From contig JANTGG010000020.1 of assembly GCA_024763035.1 (NCBI GenBank), positions 1 through 33,366 on the forward strand: 33,366 nt of DNA, given 5' to 3'. Source of the DNA: Desulfocapsa sp. Lineage in GTDB: Bacteria > Desulfobacterota > Desulfobulbia > Desulfobulbales > Desulfocapsaceae. The translations under genes were made by a program, and so were the position numbers. How positions within the stretch are numbered: position 1 is the stretch's first letter; each line of letters starts with the position of its first letter. The notes below the pieces were generated by a model. The model saw only the letters and a list, made by a program, of their open reading frames with translations. It did no database searches and was not told where the DNA came from. Below are positions 18,038-26,144 of the stretch, piece after piece.

Positions 18038-18845
18038 ACTTTTCGTCGCTATCATCCTGCAGGGATTTCACCAGCATTGTTCCGGCAAGACCGGCAAGAC
18101 CGATATTTCTTGCCTTCTTCATTGCTGGCTTCATCATACTGGCAAGCATTGACCGGCGACTGTTCGCATCAGGCATCTCCTGTGGAGTCGATGTCTTATC
18201 AAGCAGCTCCAGATCCTTTGCCTGACCATAATAGTAGACGTTCGGACCGATCTTGACATTTGCTGACTCAAGTCGTTTGGAACCTTTTTTCAGATATGCC
18301 GCAACATTCTTGTCATCGGTATACCCAAAGATCCGAGCATCAGCAATACAGGTCTGCACACAGGCTGGCTGCAATCCTTTACTGACCCTGGGCATACAGA
18401 AAGTACACTTGTCGGCAATTCCCTCACCGTCTAAATCCTCATTGACGGTATCGGGATTCACATAACGTGCACCGTATGGGCAGGCATCAGCACAGGCACC
18501 ACAACCAAGACAGCGGGTTTTATCAATCTGGACCGTTCCATTGAAAGGATCTTTCCAGGTGGCTGGAACCTCCATGGTTTTCGTTTTTCCGGTGATATCA
18601 TCTTTGAAGGTTACTTCAACCGTATCCGCAGGACACGCCTCAGTGCAAGCAGGTTCGTCACAGTGGTTACAAAGTCCGGGATAAAAGGTAAAGCATGTTC
18701 CCATACTGGTTTCAGCAGGACCGAGCCTGTTCACCCAGTTCCGTCGGTATGGCACCGGAACCTCCCACTCTGCACGACAGGCAATCGCACAGGCGTGACA
18801 TCCAACACAGCGGTCAAGGTCTATCACCATTGCATATTGTTTCAT
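18036..18845 (-). CDS. Four-cluster ferredoxin subunit of molybdoenzyme (copy 1)
   Basis: Electron-transfer subunit of the DmsB/PsrB/PhsB type that passes electrons between the catalytic subunit and an external partner. Four cysteine groups should each hold a [4Fe-4S] cluster: C13/16/19/23, C59/62/67/71, C112/115/118/122 and C147/150/162/166. It has no leader of its own, so it would leave the cell folded with the Tat-exported subunit. It is 269 residues, longer than simple PsrB because of a C-terminal tail (about 230-269). The tail is basic and then hydrophobic (ARNIGLAGLAGTMLV) and is shared with copy 2. It lies 13 bp after the catalytic gene, with GGAG before the ATG. Confidence 0.9.
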   Translation of the reverse strand: MKQYAMVIDLDRCVGCHACAIACRAEWEVPVPYRRNWVNRLGPAETSMGTCFTFYPGLCNHCDEPACTEACPADTVEVTFKDDITGKTKTMEVPATWKDPFNGTVQIDKTRCLGCGACADACPYGARYVNPDTVNEDLDGEGIADKCTFCMPRVSKGLQPACVQTCIADARIFGYTDDKNVAAYLKKGSKRLESANVKIGPNVYYYGQAKDLELLDKTSTPQEMPDANSRRSMLASMMKPAMKKARNIGLAGLAGTMLVKSLQDDSDEK

Positions 18846-18858
18846 TCTCTAATCTCCT

Positions 18859-21165
18859 TTAGGCTATTTTACTCTCAAAGCGGGGAATTTCATCCGGTAT
18901 ACTCACCAGTTCCGGAATATCCAGGGTTTTGCCACCCTTGATAATTCGTACGAAATTGGTTCGTTTACTGTCGGCACCGATAAATGGATCCTGAACAACT
19001 TCTGTCATCAGGAATCCATCTGAAGCCCCTTTACCATACGTCCGGGAGAGGTGTTTTGATGTTGAACCGAAGCCATGAAACATAAAGACAGTATCGGGAC
19101 GAATACCAGGTGTCACCAAAGCCTTAATGGGATTGGAACGTTTGCCATCCTGATTCTCAAGGATGATCTCCTCTTCATTTGTCACGCCGATTTTTGCTGC
19201 GACCTTATCATTGAGCCACAAATGATTTTCCGGCATCTCATTATTCAGCCAGAGATTGTTCATTGTTCTGGAGAAGGTATGCATTGGTGCCCGACCATAC
19301 ACAAGGCGGGTGTATCCTTTGGGAGGTGCAGGAGTGGGAATGAATTTTGGAATACCACCGAGATCCTCATCGTCAAAATCTTCCACGAAAAGCTGGATTT
19401 TCCCGCTTGCCGTTCCAATTTTCAGATTTTTGGAATCACGGTAAGGATTACCGGGATAGGTAACCAGCCCGCCCTTCTTGTTCAGCGAATCAAGGGAAAG
19501 CCCTGCCCCTTTTAACTCTTCGTCGAGAAATTCCTGTTCATCGTGACAGGTATAGCCTTTGATATCCAGTTTTTTGGCAAGTCCCTTGGCAATATCATAG
19601 GGGGACTTCACATCAAACATCGGTTTAACAACGGGCTGACGTACGGTCAGGTACGGTGTGAGTCCATCGTAGGCATACAATCCGTCATAGCGTTCCAGGT
19701 AAACACTGTCAGGTAACACGATATCAGACCAGATAGCTGTCTCACCTGCCATCATCTCTTCACAGAAGATAAAATCAAGCTTATTAATGGCCTTCATCGT
19801 CTCGTAAGGATTGGGCAGGGTCTGAATAATATTCACCCCATTTACTCCAAGCAGACGAACCGGATATGGCTTCCCGGTAAGTATCGCTTTGAAAATATCG
19901 CGGGTATTTGTACCAAACATGGAGGAAAACGGGTACTCACCGTCCTCCCGCAGTGAATCATCCTCAATCTCTGCAGTCTCCACGTCCTCCGGTTCCGGAC
20001 ACTCTGCCTTACCGGTCTTCACTGATGTGGGGAAATAAATACCACCGGGAACCCCAACTGCGCCAAAGAGGGCAGTAAGAATTGCATAGGACTGATGACG
20101 TCCGGTGTCACCTTTTCCATACCAGGTTGCATGACGTCCCGGATGGATATTGACGTTGGGAGCTGCCTTCGCTAGTTCTTCAATGGCAGCCTTCATATCT
20201 TCAATCTTCAGATCACAGATCTTTGCGGCCCATTCCATGGAATATCCGCTCACCTCTTTTTTCAGTGCCTCAAAGCCTGAACAGTTATTGGCAACGAAAT
20301 CTTTGGCATACAGATTGTTTTGAATGACATAATTAATCCATGCCAGCATCAGAGCGGTATCAGTACCGGGTCTGATGGGCAGATAGATATCCGCTTTATT
20401 GGCAGCAGCAGAAAAACGGGGATCAACAACAACAAGTTTAGATCCGTTCTGCAGGCCACCGATAAATTCACGAACATGGGAGACATGGACATTTTCTCCA
20501 ATGTGAGAGGCAACCAGCAGCATCGCTTTGGAATGTTCCATATCATTGTACTGACGGGTTCCTGTTGTCACATAGCCGACAGTTTCCAGATAAGCAAGGG
20601 CAGCAGGACCAACGCACTGATAAAATGCCGGCTCACTTGTGTAATTCTCAGTCCCCATTGCCTTAAAGATGCCGCGCAGGAACTCTGCTGAAGCACCATG
20701 GTCGAAATAGGCAAGGGCATGGGGCCCGTATTTTTTCTTTACCTTCTGCATGTTATGGGCGATCTCATCAAATGCCTCATCCCATGATATTTTTGCCCAC
20801 TTCCCTTCTCCTCGTGCACCCATACGTTTAAGAGGGGTTTTCACACGATCGGGATCATAGACCAGCTGTACACCGGCATTTCCGCGGGCACACACCCTGG
20901 GACCATTCACAGGACTTTTAGGATTTCCCTCAATCTTTATGACTTTTCCATCTTTTACTTTACCAACAATGGGGCAGCGCCAAAAACACATCTCGCAAAC
21001 AGAAGTAATTTCAGTTGCCCCCATACTACCAGTGCTTGCCCCCGGAACGGATTGCGCATGAGCCGTCCTGAAGAAATTGGGATTGCCTGGTAAGCCATCC
21101 ACTGTGGATGCTGCAACTGCCATAGCAGTGGCAGATGACATCTTGAGAAAATGTCGCCTATTCAT
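18859..21165 (-). CDS. Molybdopterin oxidoreductase, PsrA/PhsA-like, Tat-exported (copy 1)
   Basis: Catalytic subunit of a DMSO-reductase-family enzyme, most like polysulfide or thiosulfate reductases. A Tat signal NRRHFLK at residues 2-8 is followed by a hydrophobic stretch and an AHAQ cleavage region near 35-38. A [4Fe-4S] ligand set C57-x2-C60-x3-C64-x27-C92 follows. Cys184 in FYQCVGPAALAY is the expected molybdenum ligand. A C-terminal molydopterin-dinucleotide-binding domain contains RAPMHTFSRT. It is 768 residues, near the PhsA/PsrA length. The start at 21165 has a perfect AGGAGG seven to eight bases upstream. It overlaps the chaperone gene by 8 bp. The substrate cannot be read from the sequence; arsenate or other sulfur oxyanions are alternatives. 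Confidence 0.88.
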   Translation of the reverse strand: MNRRHFLKMSSATAMAVAASTVDGLPGNPNFFRTAHAQSVPGASTGSMGATEITSVCEMCFWRCPIVGKVKDGKVIKIEGNPKSPVNGPRVCARGNAGVQLVYDPDRVKTPLKRMGARGEGKWAKISWDEAFDEIAHNMQKVKKKYGPHALAYFDHGASAEFLRGIFKAMGTENYTSEPAFYQCVGPAALAYLETVGYVTTGTRQYNDMEHSKAMLLVASHIGENVHVSHVREFIGGLQNGSKLVVVDPRFSAAANKADIYLPIRPGTDTALMLAWINYVIQNNLYAKDFVANNCSGFEALKKEVSGYSMEWAAKICDLKIEDMKAAIEELAKAAPNVNIHPGRHATWYGKGDTGRHQSYAILTALFGAVGVPGGIYFPTSVKTGKAECPEPEDVETAEIEDDSLREDGEYPFSSMFGTNTRDIFKAILTGKPYPVRLLGVNGVNIIQTLPNPYETMKAINKLDFIFCEEMMAGETAIWSDIVLPDSVYLERYDGLYAYDGLTPYLTVRQPVVKPMFDVKSPYDIAKGLAKKLDIKGYTCHDEQEFLDEELKGAGLSLDSLNKKGGLVTYPGNPYRDSKNLKIGTASGKIQLFVEDFDDEDLGGIPKFIPTPAPPKGYTRLVYGRAPMHTFSRTMNNLWLNNEMPENHLWLNDKVAAKIGVTNEEEIILENQDGKRSNPIKALVTPGIRPDTVFMFHGFGSTSKHLSRTYGKGASDGFLMTEVVQDPFIGADSKRTNFVRIIKGGKTLDIPELVSIPDEIPRFESKIA

Positions 21166-21703
21166 GTATAACCTCCTTTTGGATTTTTCTGAGACACAGA
21201 TCAGTAATCTGGCCAAGTACCTTATAAAACGAACACGGTTGGGCATCCTGTAAACGCTGCAGGAATTTCGGATACCAAGATAAAAGATGTTTGCTGAGAA
21301 ACCGGTCCAGCACATCGTCCTGACCTTCGTCAAGCAAGAGAGCAACAAACTTCAACTCATGAGCTATATGATCAGGACTTTCTGCCGATTCAGACGGTTC
21401 AAGACCCGCTTCAGCATAAAAAGCAAGGGCCTCGTCATAGCCGCGCTGCCTGAGTATGCCTGCATCACCTACATAGACGGAAGCATAAGGCGGAGCAAAA
21501 AAACCATCTGCAGCATTGATAAATAAGCGGACATATTCAATCTGGAGTTCAGTCAGAGAAATATTTTCGATATCTGCAGCGGGAACAGTCTCCTGCTGCA
21601 GATCTGCAGCAAGAAGATTCAATGTTTTCACACTTTGCAAAACAGTATCCTTTTCAGGATAGGAAAACAGCTGTGAAAGGAAATGGAAAGGATGGTCGCT
21701 CAT
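21158..21703 (-). CDS. TorD/DmsD-family chaperone (copy 1)
   Basis: Cytosolic chaperone that binds the Tat signal of its molybdoenzyme and helps cofactor insertion before export. The all-helical 181-residue protein carries EYVRLFIN (56-63), PPYASVY (71-77) and PDHIAHELKF (110-119), the core TorD-family signatures. It is the first gene of the minus-strand operon, and its end overlaps the catalytic gene start by 8 bp, so the chaperone is made together with its client. The ATG at 21703 follows AGGGG at a long spacing of 12 bases. An in-frame TAG four codons upstream excludes an earlier start. Confidence 0.88.
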   Translation of the reverse strand: MSDHPFHFLSQLFSYPEKDTVLQSVKTLNLLAADLQQETVPAADIENISLTELQIEYVRLFINAADGFFAPPYASVYVGDAGILRQRGYDEALAFYAEAGLEPSESAESPDHIAHELKFVALLLDEGQDDVLDRFLSKHLLSWYPKFLQRLQDAQPCSFYKVLGQITDLCLRKIQKEVIHE

Positions 21704-22300
21704 ATGGTCTATCTACCCCTATACGTTATAGTCTTATCTCTTTTTTTGTTGGCTCGTCCATCAGCACTGCTGCCGGACAGACCTATCCACACTGTGGCAC
21801 TTCATGCTCCGGACAAGACCGTACCCCTCCTGCCACGTCCGCTCCCACCCTTGACCATGTACCAAAAAAGCAGCTCCAGAAGAAGAACGCAGCTTTCTCA
21901 AAACCCTGTCCGGGGGACACACACCCATCCAGCCAACTGAGCAATATCAAGCAGTTAACCAGAGACTCCGAAAGGATCAACCTACACAGTTTCAAGTCAT
22001 GAAACACACATGCAACAACACTATTTAATTGACATGGTCACCCGGAGAAGGAATGAGCTGTCAATCATTTTTGCACCCGTTCAACGTTTCTACCAGCATT
22101 AGTTTACAATAGCAATTATTTTATTAATAATTACGATCTTCATACAGCAGCAGTTTGAACTAAAAAGATTTTCCATTTGTTTTTCAACGTATTATCAGTT
22201 AGTTATTACAACGACCTATTTTTTACAATACTCATCTCTGAGTACATTTTTTTCCTCTCAAGTGAATAGCAATTCATTGACAAGTCAGGGGGAGTTGACT
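21704..22300. other. Intergenic control region between the divergent operons
   Basis: About 600 bp without a confident gene. The left half (to about 22010) is open in several frames on both strands. Examples are a plus-strand 21704-21940 frame with a hydrophobic N-terminus and a minus-strand 21783-22007 frame. None has a ribosome binding site or recognisable domain. The right half is AT-rich and contains a small dyad TGAC-ATG-GTCA (22030-22040). It must hold the promoters of both oxidoreductase operons. No convincing FNR box or -24/-12 promoter was seen. Confidence 0.5.
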
Positions 22301-22305
22301 ATGGT
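22277..22305 (+). promoter_or_regulatory. Candidate promoter for the plus-strand oxidoreductase operon
   Basis: A perfect TTGACA (22277-22282) with a 17-bp spacer precedes TATGGT (22300-22305, four of six). If used, transcription would start near 22312, inside or after the start of the short leader ORF at 22301. This promoter and translation of the full leader ORF are therefore mutually exclusive readings. Confidence 0.35.
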
Positions 22306-22405
22306 GGTGACACAATTTAGTATGAAGGAGTTGAACACACACCCAAAGCCTTCGCAATATCACCATATTATTTACTATTACGCACCCCTCTCAAGAATTT
22401 CATGA
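22301..22405 (+). CDS. Putative 34-residue leader ORF before torD-like gene
   Basis: An unrecognised short ORF. It has an ATG at 22301 preceded by AGGGGGAG with an ideal six-base spacing, a second in-frame ATG at 22322, and a TGA at 22403-22405 that overlaps the chaperone ATG as ATGA. The chaperone gene has no useful Shine-Dalgarno sequence, so ribosomes finishing this ORF could be what starts chaperone translation. The peptide is Tyr/His-rich near its end (YHHIIYYY). It may be a control leader or a small protein. Expression is not shown by the sequence, and a promoter candidate overlaps its start. Confidence 0.4.
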   Translation: MVVTQFSMKELNTHPKPSQYHHIIYYYAPLSRIS

Positions 22406-22992
22406 CTCAATCAGAAACGGCTGTCAATATAGCGCGCATCTACCGCTTTCTTGCTCAATGTATGCAATACCCGGATGCTGAATGGATGGGTGAGGACTTT
22501 TTTAATGTCCTTTACAATCTCCTTGGTACACTGGGTGCTGTTGACGATGGGGTAGCCATTAAAAAATCAATTGATTCCTCCTCTGACTTTATCGAGGACC
22601 TTCAAGTCGAATATACCAGGCTTTTCATAAACGGTGTTCCCCACGTAGTTGCCCCCCCCTACGGATCAGTTTACATGGACAAGGCCCTGCAGGGCGCATT
22701 CGCCGGTGACACAATAGCCTTTTATCGGAAAAAGGGATTTGGCATGGAAGAAGATGCTGATCTCCCCGACCATTTAATACACGAACTCGAATTCATTTCA
22801 CTCCTGGCAGAAGAAAATGACATTGCCGGTGAAGAGGAATTTTTAACAAAATTATTTCGACCTTGGTATGGAACCTTCCAGACCAGGGTAATGGAAGGAG
22901 CTCATCACCCGTTTTACAGGGTGATTGTACAATTAATAGATTTTTTCACTAAGGAGGAAGACAAAGATGGCTTTCAACCTAACAAGGCGTAA
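22402..22992 (+). CDS. TorD/DmsD-family chaperone (copy 2)
   Basis: Dedicated chaperone for the downstream molybdoenzyme. The 196-residue helical protein has YTRLFIN (71-77), PPYGSVY (85-91) and PDHLIHELEF (122-131). These are the same signatures as copy 1, though the rest has diverged considerably. The start is fixed: upstream in frame there is no ATG, GTG or TTG before a TAG. The ATG lacks a proper ribosome binding site and overlaps the stop of a short leader ORF. Its 3' end overlaps the catalytic gene by 26 bp and contains that gene's AAGGAGG. Confidence 0.88.
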   Translation: MTQSETAVNIARIYRFLAQCMQYPDAEWMGEDFFNVLYNLLGTLGAVDDGVAIKKSIDSSSDFIEDLQVEYTRLFINGVPHVVAPPYGSVYMDKALQGAFAGDTIAFYRKKGFGMEEDADLPDHLIHELEFISLLAEENDIAGEEEFLTKLFRPWYGTFQTRVMEGAHHPFYRVIVQLIDFFTKEEDKDGFQPNKA

Positions 22993-25207
22993 ATTCCTTC
23001 AGACAGCGTCCCTGGCAGCAGCCTCGGTTCCGCTGGCTAAGGTTGTTTCTGCCAACACCGGAGTCACAAAATCTGCCCTTGATGCAAAGGGGACTTTTGA
23101 AGACAAAACCGTTGTCGGCGGAATCTGCGAGATGTGTTTCTGGCGTTGTCAGTTAGTCGGCAAGGTTCGCGATGGTAGACTGATGAAAATCGAAGGGAAC
23201 CCAAAATCCATTGATAACGGTACATCAATCTGTGCCCGTGGAAATGCCGGGGTTCAACTGCTCTACGATGTAGATCGACTCAAATACCCAATGAAAAATG
23301 TTGGCAAACGCGGCGCCCCCAAATGGAAACGGATCTCCTGGAAAGAGGCCCTGGACGAATGTGGTTCCAAGCTGAAAGCCAGCCAGGACCAGTATGGCGC
23401 CCACAGCATCTGTGTCTTCCCCCATGGGGCTTCCGCCAAATACCCCATGCATTATTTTGAGCGCGCTGTGGGAACCCACAACGTCTCCGAGGCCTCCTTC
23501 TTCCAGTGTCGTGGTGTGCGAGATGTTGCTTATGTCAACTCAATCAGTAAAGCCCCTGGTGAGAAAATTGATATGGCAAACACCAAGGTGCTCTTCTTTA
23601 TCGGTGACCATCTTGGTGAGAACATTCATGTCTCTCATATCAAACAGTATGTTCAAGGTCTGCAAAACGGTGCAAAACTGATCGTTGCCGACCCGCGTTT
23701 TTCCGCATCTGCAGCTAAGGCTGATATCTGGGTTCAGATTAAGCCTGGCACCGATACTGCCTACCTGCTGGCCATCATGAACTACCTTGTCCAGAACAAG
23801 AAATATGACGCCGACTTTGTCGATGAGCATGGTGAGGGTTTTGACGAATTTGTTGAGGCCATCAAAGGCTGGAGCCTTGAAAAAGCTGCCAAGGAATGTG
23901 ATATTCCTGCGGAGCAGATCAAGGAAGTTGCCGAGATGCTGGCAGCCAATGCTCCAAATGTTGCCATCCATCCGGGTCGTTATTCCTCCTGGCATGGTAA
24001 TGACTTTCAGCGCATCCGCTCCCTGGCCTGCCTCACCGGACTTCTTGGAGCATACTACGTGAAAGGCGGCTGGGTTCCGACTAAGGGACCAAAAGTAAAA
24101 GGCGTCTCCTGGGCAAAAGAAGATCATGGTCACGAGTTTAATCTGAACATGGACCATCATGAGGACGAAAAAATCCATCCTTTTAATCCTCCTGGGACCC
24201 CCACTGACCTGATCCGTGACGCTGCAATTTCCGGGAAGCCATATCCCATCAAGAGCTGTGTTGTCTGGGGTCAGAACCCCATGCAGACCATACCCAATCA
24301 GCAGAAGACAAAAGACCTCTTAAAGGCCATGGATTTTGTGATGTGTGTAGATGTAATGCCCACCGATGTAACCATGTGGGCTGATATCCTGCTCCCGGAA
24401 TCCAGCTATCTTGAACGATACGACTATATCAAAAAAGGAACTCAGTGGAACCCCCAAGACGAGTCACAGCAATATATCTCTGCTCGTATGCCCCTTGTTC
24501 CTCCAATGTTTGAACGAAAAGACCAGGTCTATATCTGCAACGAGATTGCCAAACGCATGGGTCATGGTGATAAGATTCCAGTGAACACTATTGAAGAGAT
24601 GGTTGATAAGTCTCTTGCCTCCGCTAATCTTTCCATTGAAAAACTGGTTGCTGAAGACGGTATCCATATTCAGCCGGGTAAAGATCCCTACGGAGTCCCT
24701 GAAGATTTCACTGTTCTATTCTTCAATGAAGATATTGAAGATGCTGGCCATCCCGGCGCACCAACCTATAAACCGGTTCCTGACGTTCCCAAAGGATACG
24801 CCAGACTGCTTTACGGACGTGCCCCGGTTCACAGCTTCAACAGAACTCAGAACAATGTATGGCTCCACAATGCCATGCCTGACAACCCTGTCTGGGTAAA
24901 CGACGAAGTTGCCGCAAAAGTCGGTCTTATTGACGGTGATACCGTTGGTTTTGTCAATAATGAAGGTGTGGAGTCCCGAACGACTACCACAGTAAAGGTT
25001 ACTGCCGGTATACGGAAAGACTGTGTCTATATGTACCACGGTTTTGGTTCCGCCAACCCGCTGATGACCATCGGTGTTGGAGCAGGTGTTGATGATCAGA
25101 GCCTTATTACCGCACATAATGTCGACCCGGAAAGCGGATGTCACGGTATGCGTAACGGCTTTGTTAAACTGATCAAAGATGGAAAAGTTCTGGACCTTTC
25201 AGCCTGA
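22967..25207 (+). CDS. Molybdopterin oxidoreductase, PsrA/PhsA-like, Tat-exported (copy 2)
   Basis: Catalytic subunit paralogous to the minus-strand copy. It has a Tat signal TRRKFLQ at 6-12 with a hydrophobic stretch to about residue 29. The [4Fe-4S] ligands are C54-x2-C57-x3-C61-x27-C89. The expected molybdenum ligand is Cys181 in FFQCRGVRDVAY. The C-terminal dinucleotide-binding domain has RAPVHSFNRT. It is 746 residues. It shares CEMCFWRC and GENxHVSHxxxxxxGLQNG with copy 1 but differs around the active-site Cys (CRGVRD versus CVGPAA), which suggests a different substrate. AAGGAGG precedes the ATG. Exact substrate (polysulfide, thiosulfate, other) is not determinable here. Confidence 0.88.
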   Translation: MAFNLTRRKFLQTASLAAASVPLAKVVSANTGVTKSALDAKGTFEDKTVVGGICEMCFWRCQLVGKVRDGRLMKIEGNPKSIDNGTSICARGNAGVQLLYDVDRLKYPMKNVGKRGAPKWKRISWKEALDECGSKLKASQDQYGAHSICVFPHGASAKYPMHYFERAVGTHNVSEASFFQCRGVRDVAYVNSISKAPGEKIDMANTKVLFFIGDHLGENIHVSHIKQYVQGLQNGAKLIVADPRFSASAAKADIWVQIKPGTDTAYLLAIMNYLVQNKKYDADFVDEHGEGFDEFVEAIKGWSLEKAAKECDIPAEQIKEVAEMLAANAPNVAIHPGRYSSWHGNDFQRIRSLACLTGLLGAYYVKGGWVPTKGPKVKGVSWAKEDHGHEFNLNMDHHEDEKIHPFNPPGTPTDLIRDAAISGKPYPIKSCVVWGQNPMQTIPNQQKTKDLLKAMDFVMCVDVMPTDVTMWADILLPESSYLERYDYIKKGTQWNPQDESQQYISARMPLVPPMFERKDQVYICNEIAKRMGHGDKIPVNTIEEMVDKSLASANLSIEKLVAEDGIHIQPGKDPYGVPEDFTVLFFNEDIEDAGHPGAPTYKPVPDVPKGYARLLYGRAPVHSFNRTQNNVWLHNAMPDNPVWVNDEVAAKVGLIDGDTVGFVNNEGVESRTTTTVKVTAGIRKDCVYMYHGFGSANPLMTIGVGAGVDDQSLITAHNVDPESGCHGMRNGFVKLIKDGKVLDLSA

Positions 25208-25242
25208 TCTAATCTTTAAGCCTTTTTAGGAGGATATATTCA

Positions 25243-26052
25243 ATGCAATATGGAATGATCATAGATCTGGAACGCTGTGTCGGCTGTCATGCCTGCACCA
25301 TTGCCTGTCGGGCAGAGTGGGAAGTTCCGGTTCCTTACCAGCGTAACTGGGTAAAACGTCTTGGACCCACCATGACCGACCACGGAATGGCCGCAACCTA
25401 CTATCCCGGACTTTGCAATCACTGTGACAAGCCGCCATGTGTGGATGAGTGTCCCGCAGATCCGGTGGAGATGACTTTTAAGGATGCAAAAACAGGAAAA
25501 ACAAAAACCATGGAAGTAGCTGCAACATGGAAAGATCCGTTTGACGGAACTGTTCAGGTTGATAAAGAGCGCTGCCTTGGCTGTGGTGCCTGTGCAGACG
25601 CCTGTCCTTACGGCGCCCGCTATGTGAACCCTGATCTTGCTGACGATGACAGCGAGGGCAAGGTTGACAAGTGTACCTACTGTAAACCCCGTGTTGAACA
25701 GGGTCTGCAGCCTGCCTGTGTACAGACTTGTATCGCAGGTGCCCGTATCTTCGGTGATCTCAGCGATCCAAGTTCGGCAGTTTCCAAGTATGTGAAAAAT
25801 GGTGCCAAAGGCCTTGAAGTTAAAGACGGTCATATTGGACCTAACTCACGTTACTATGGCAACAAGAAAGATATGGGACTGCTCTTTGCAGACCACACAC
25901 CGGAACTTGCAGACATGGGCAGCGCTAAACGCCGTGCCATGATGGCATCCATGGTGAAACCTGCTATGAGAAAAGCAAAAGACATCGGAATGTTAGGTCT
26001 TGCCGGTGCTCTTCTTGTGAAAGGTCTTTCTGAAAACGAGGATAAAGAATAA
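25243..26052 (+). CDS. Four-cluster ferredoxin subunit of molybdoenzyme (copy 2)
   Basis: Electron-transfer partner of the preceding catalytic subunit. Cysteine groups C12/15/18/22, C58/61/66/70, C111/114/117/121 and C144/147/159/163 should bind four [4Fe-4S] clusters. It is 269 residues, the same length as copy 1 and clearly alignable over its whole length. The C-terminal tail (about 229-269) repeats the pattern RxMxASMxKPAMxKA, then IGMLGLAGALLV, then an acidic end. It has no signal peptide. GGAGG lies nine bases before the ATG. A strong terminator follows, so the operon ends here without a membrane quinol subunit. Confidence 0.9.
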   Translation: MQYGMIIDLERCVGCHACTIACRAEWEVPVPYQRNWVKRLGPTMTDHGMAATYYPGLCNHCDKPPCVDECPADPVEMTFKDAKTGKTKTMEVAATWKDPFDGTVQVDKERCLGCGACADACPYGARYVNPDLADDDSEGKVDKCTYCKPRVEQGLQPACVQTCIAGARIFGDLSDPSSAVSKYVKNGAKGLEVKDGHIGPNSRYYGNKKDMGLLFADHTPELADMGSAKRRAMMASMVKPAMRKAKDIGMLGLAGALLVKGLSENEDKE

Positions 26053-26079
26053 GCCTCGCCTGTAAGAAAGCTGCTGTAC

Positions 26080-26114
26080 AAAAGGGGCTGTCGTGTTATA
26101 CGACAGCCCCTTTT
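26080..26114. terminator. Bidirectional terminator after copy-2 ferredoxin gene
   Basis: An 11-bp stem GGGGCTGTCGT/ACGACAGCCCC is flanked by AAAA on the left and TTTTCTTTTT on the right. It ends the plus-strand operon. On the minus strand it also ends the two-component operon that comes from the right. Confidence 0.92.
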
Positions 26115-26144
26115 CTTTTTCTCTGCCCTGGGAGGAACCAGAGG

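Noticed and set aside
21797-21810. GG-N10-GC on the minus strand upstream of the copy-1 chaperone, as a possible sigma54 promoter
   Set aside because: Only the invariant dinucleotides match, and the flanking bases do not fit TGGCAC/TTGC. A few such matches are expected by chance in 700 bp.
22029-22040. Dyad TTGACATGGTCA as an FNR/CRP-type box
   Set aside because: The half-sites TGAC/GTCA have a three-base spacer, unlike the TTGAT-N4-ATCAA FNR site, and a single occurrence is not enough.
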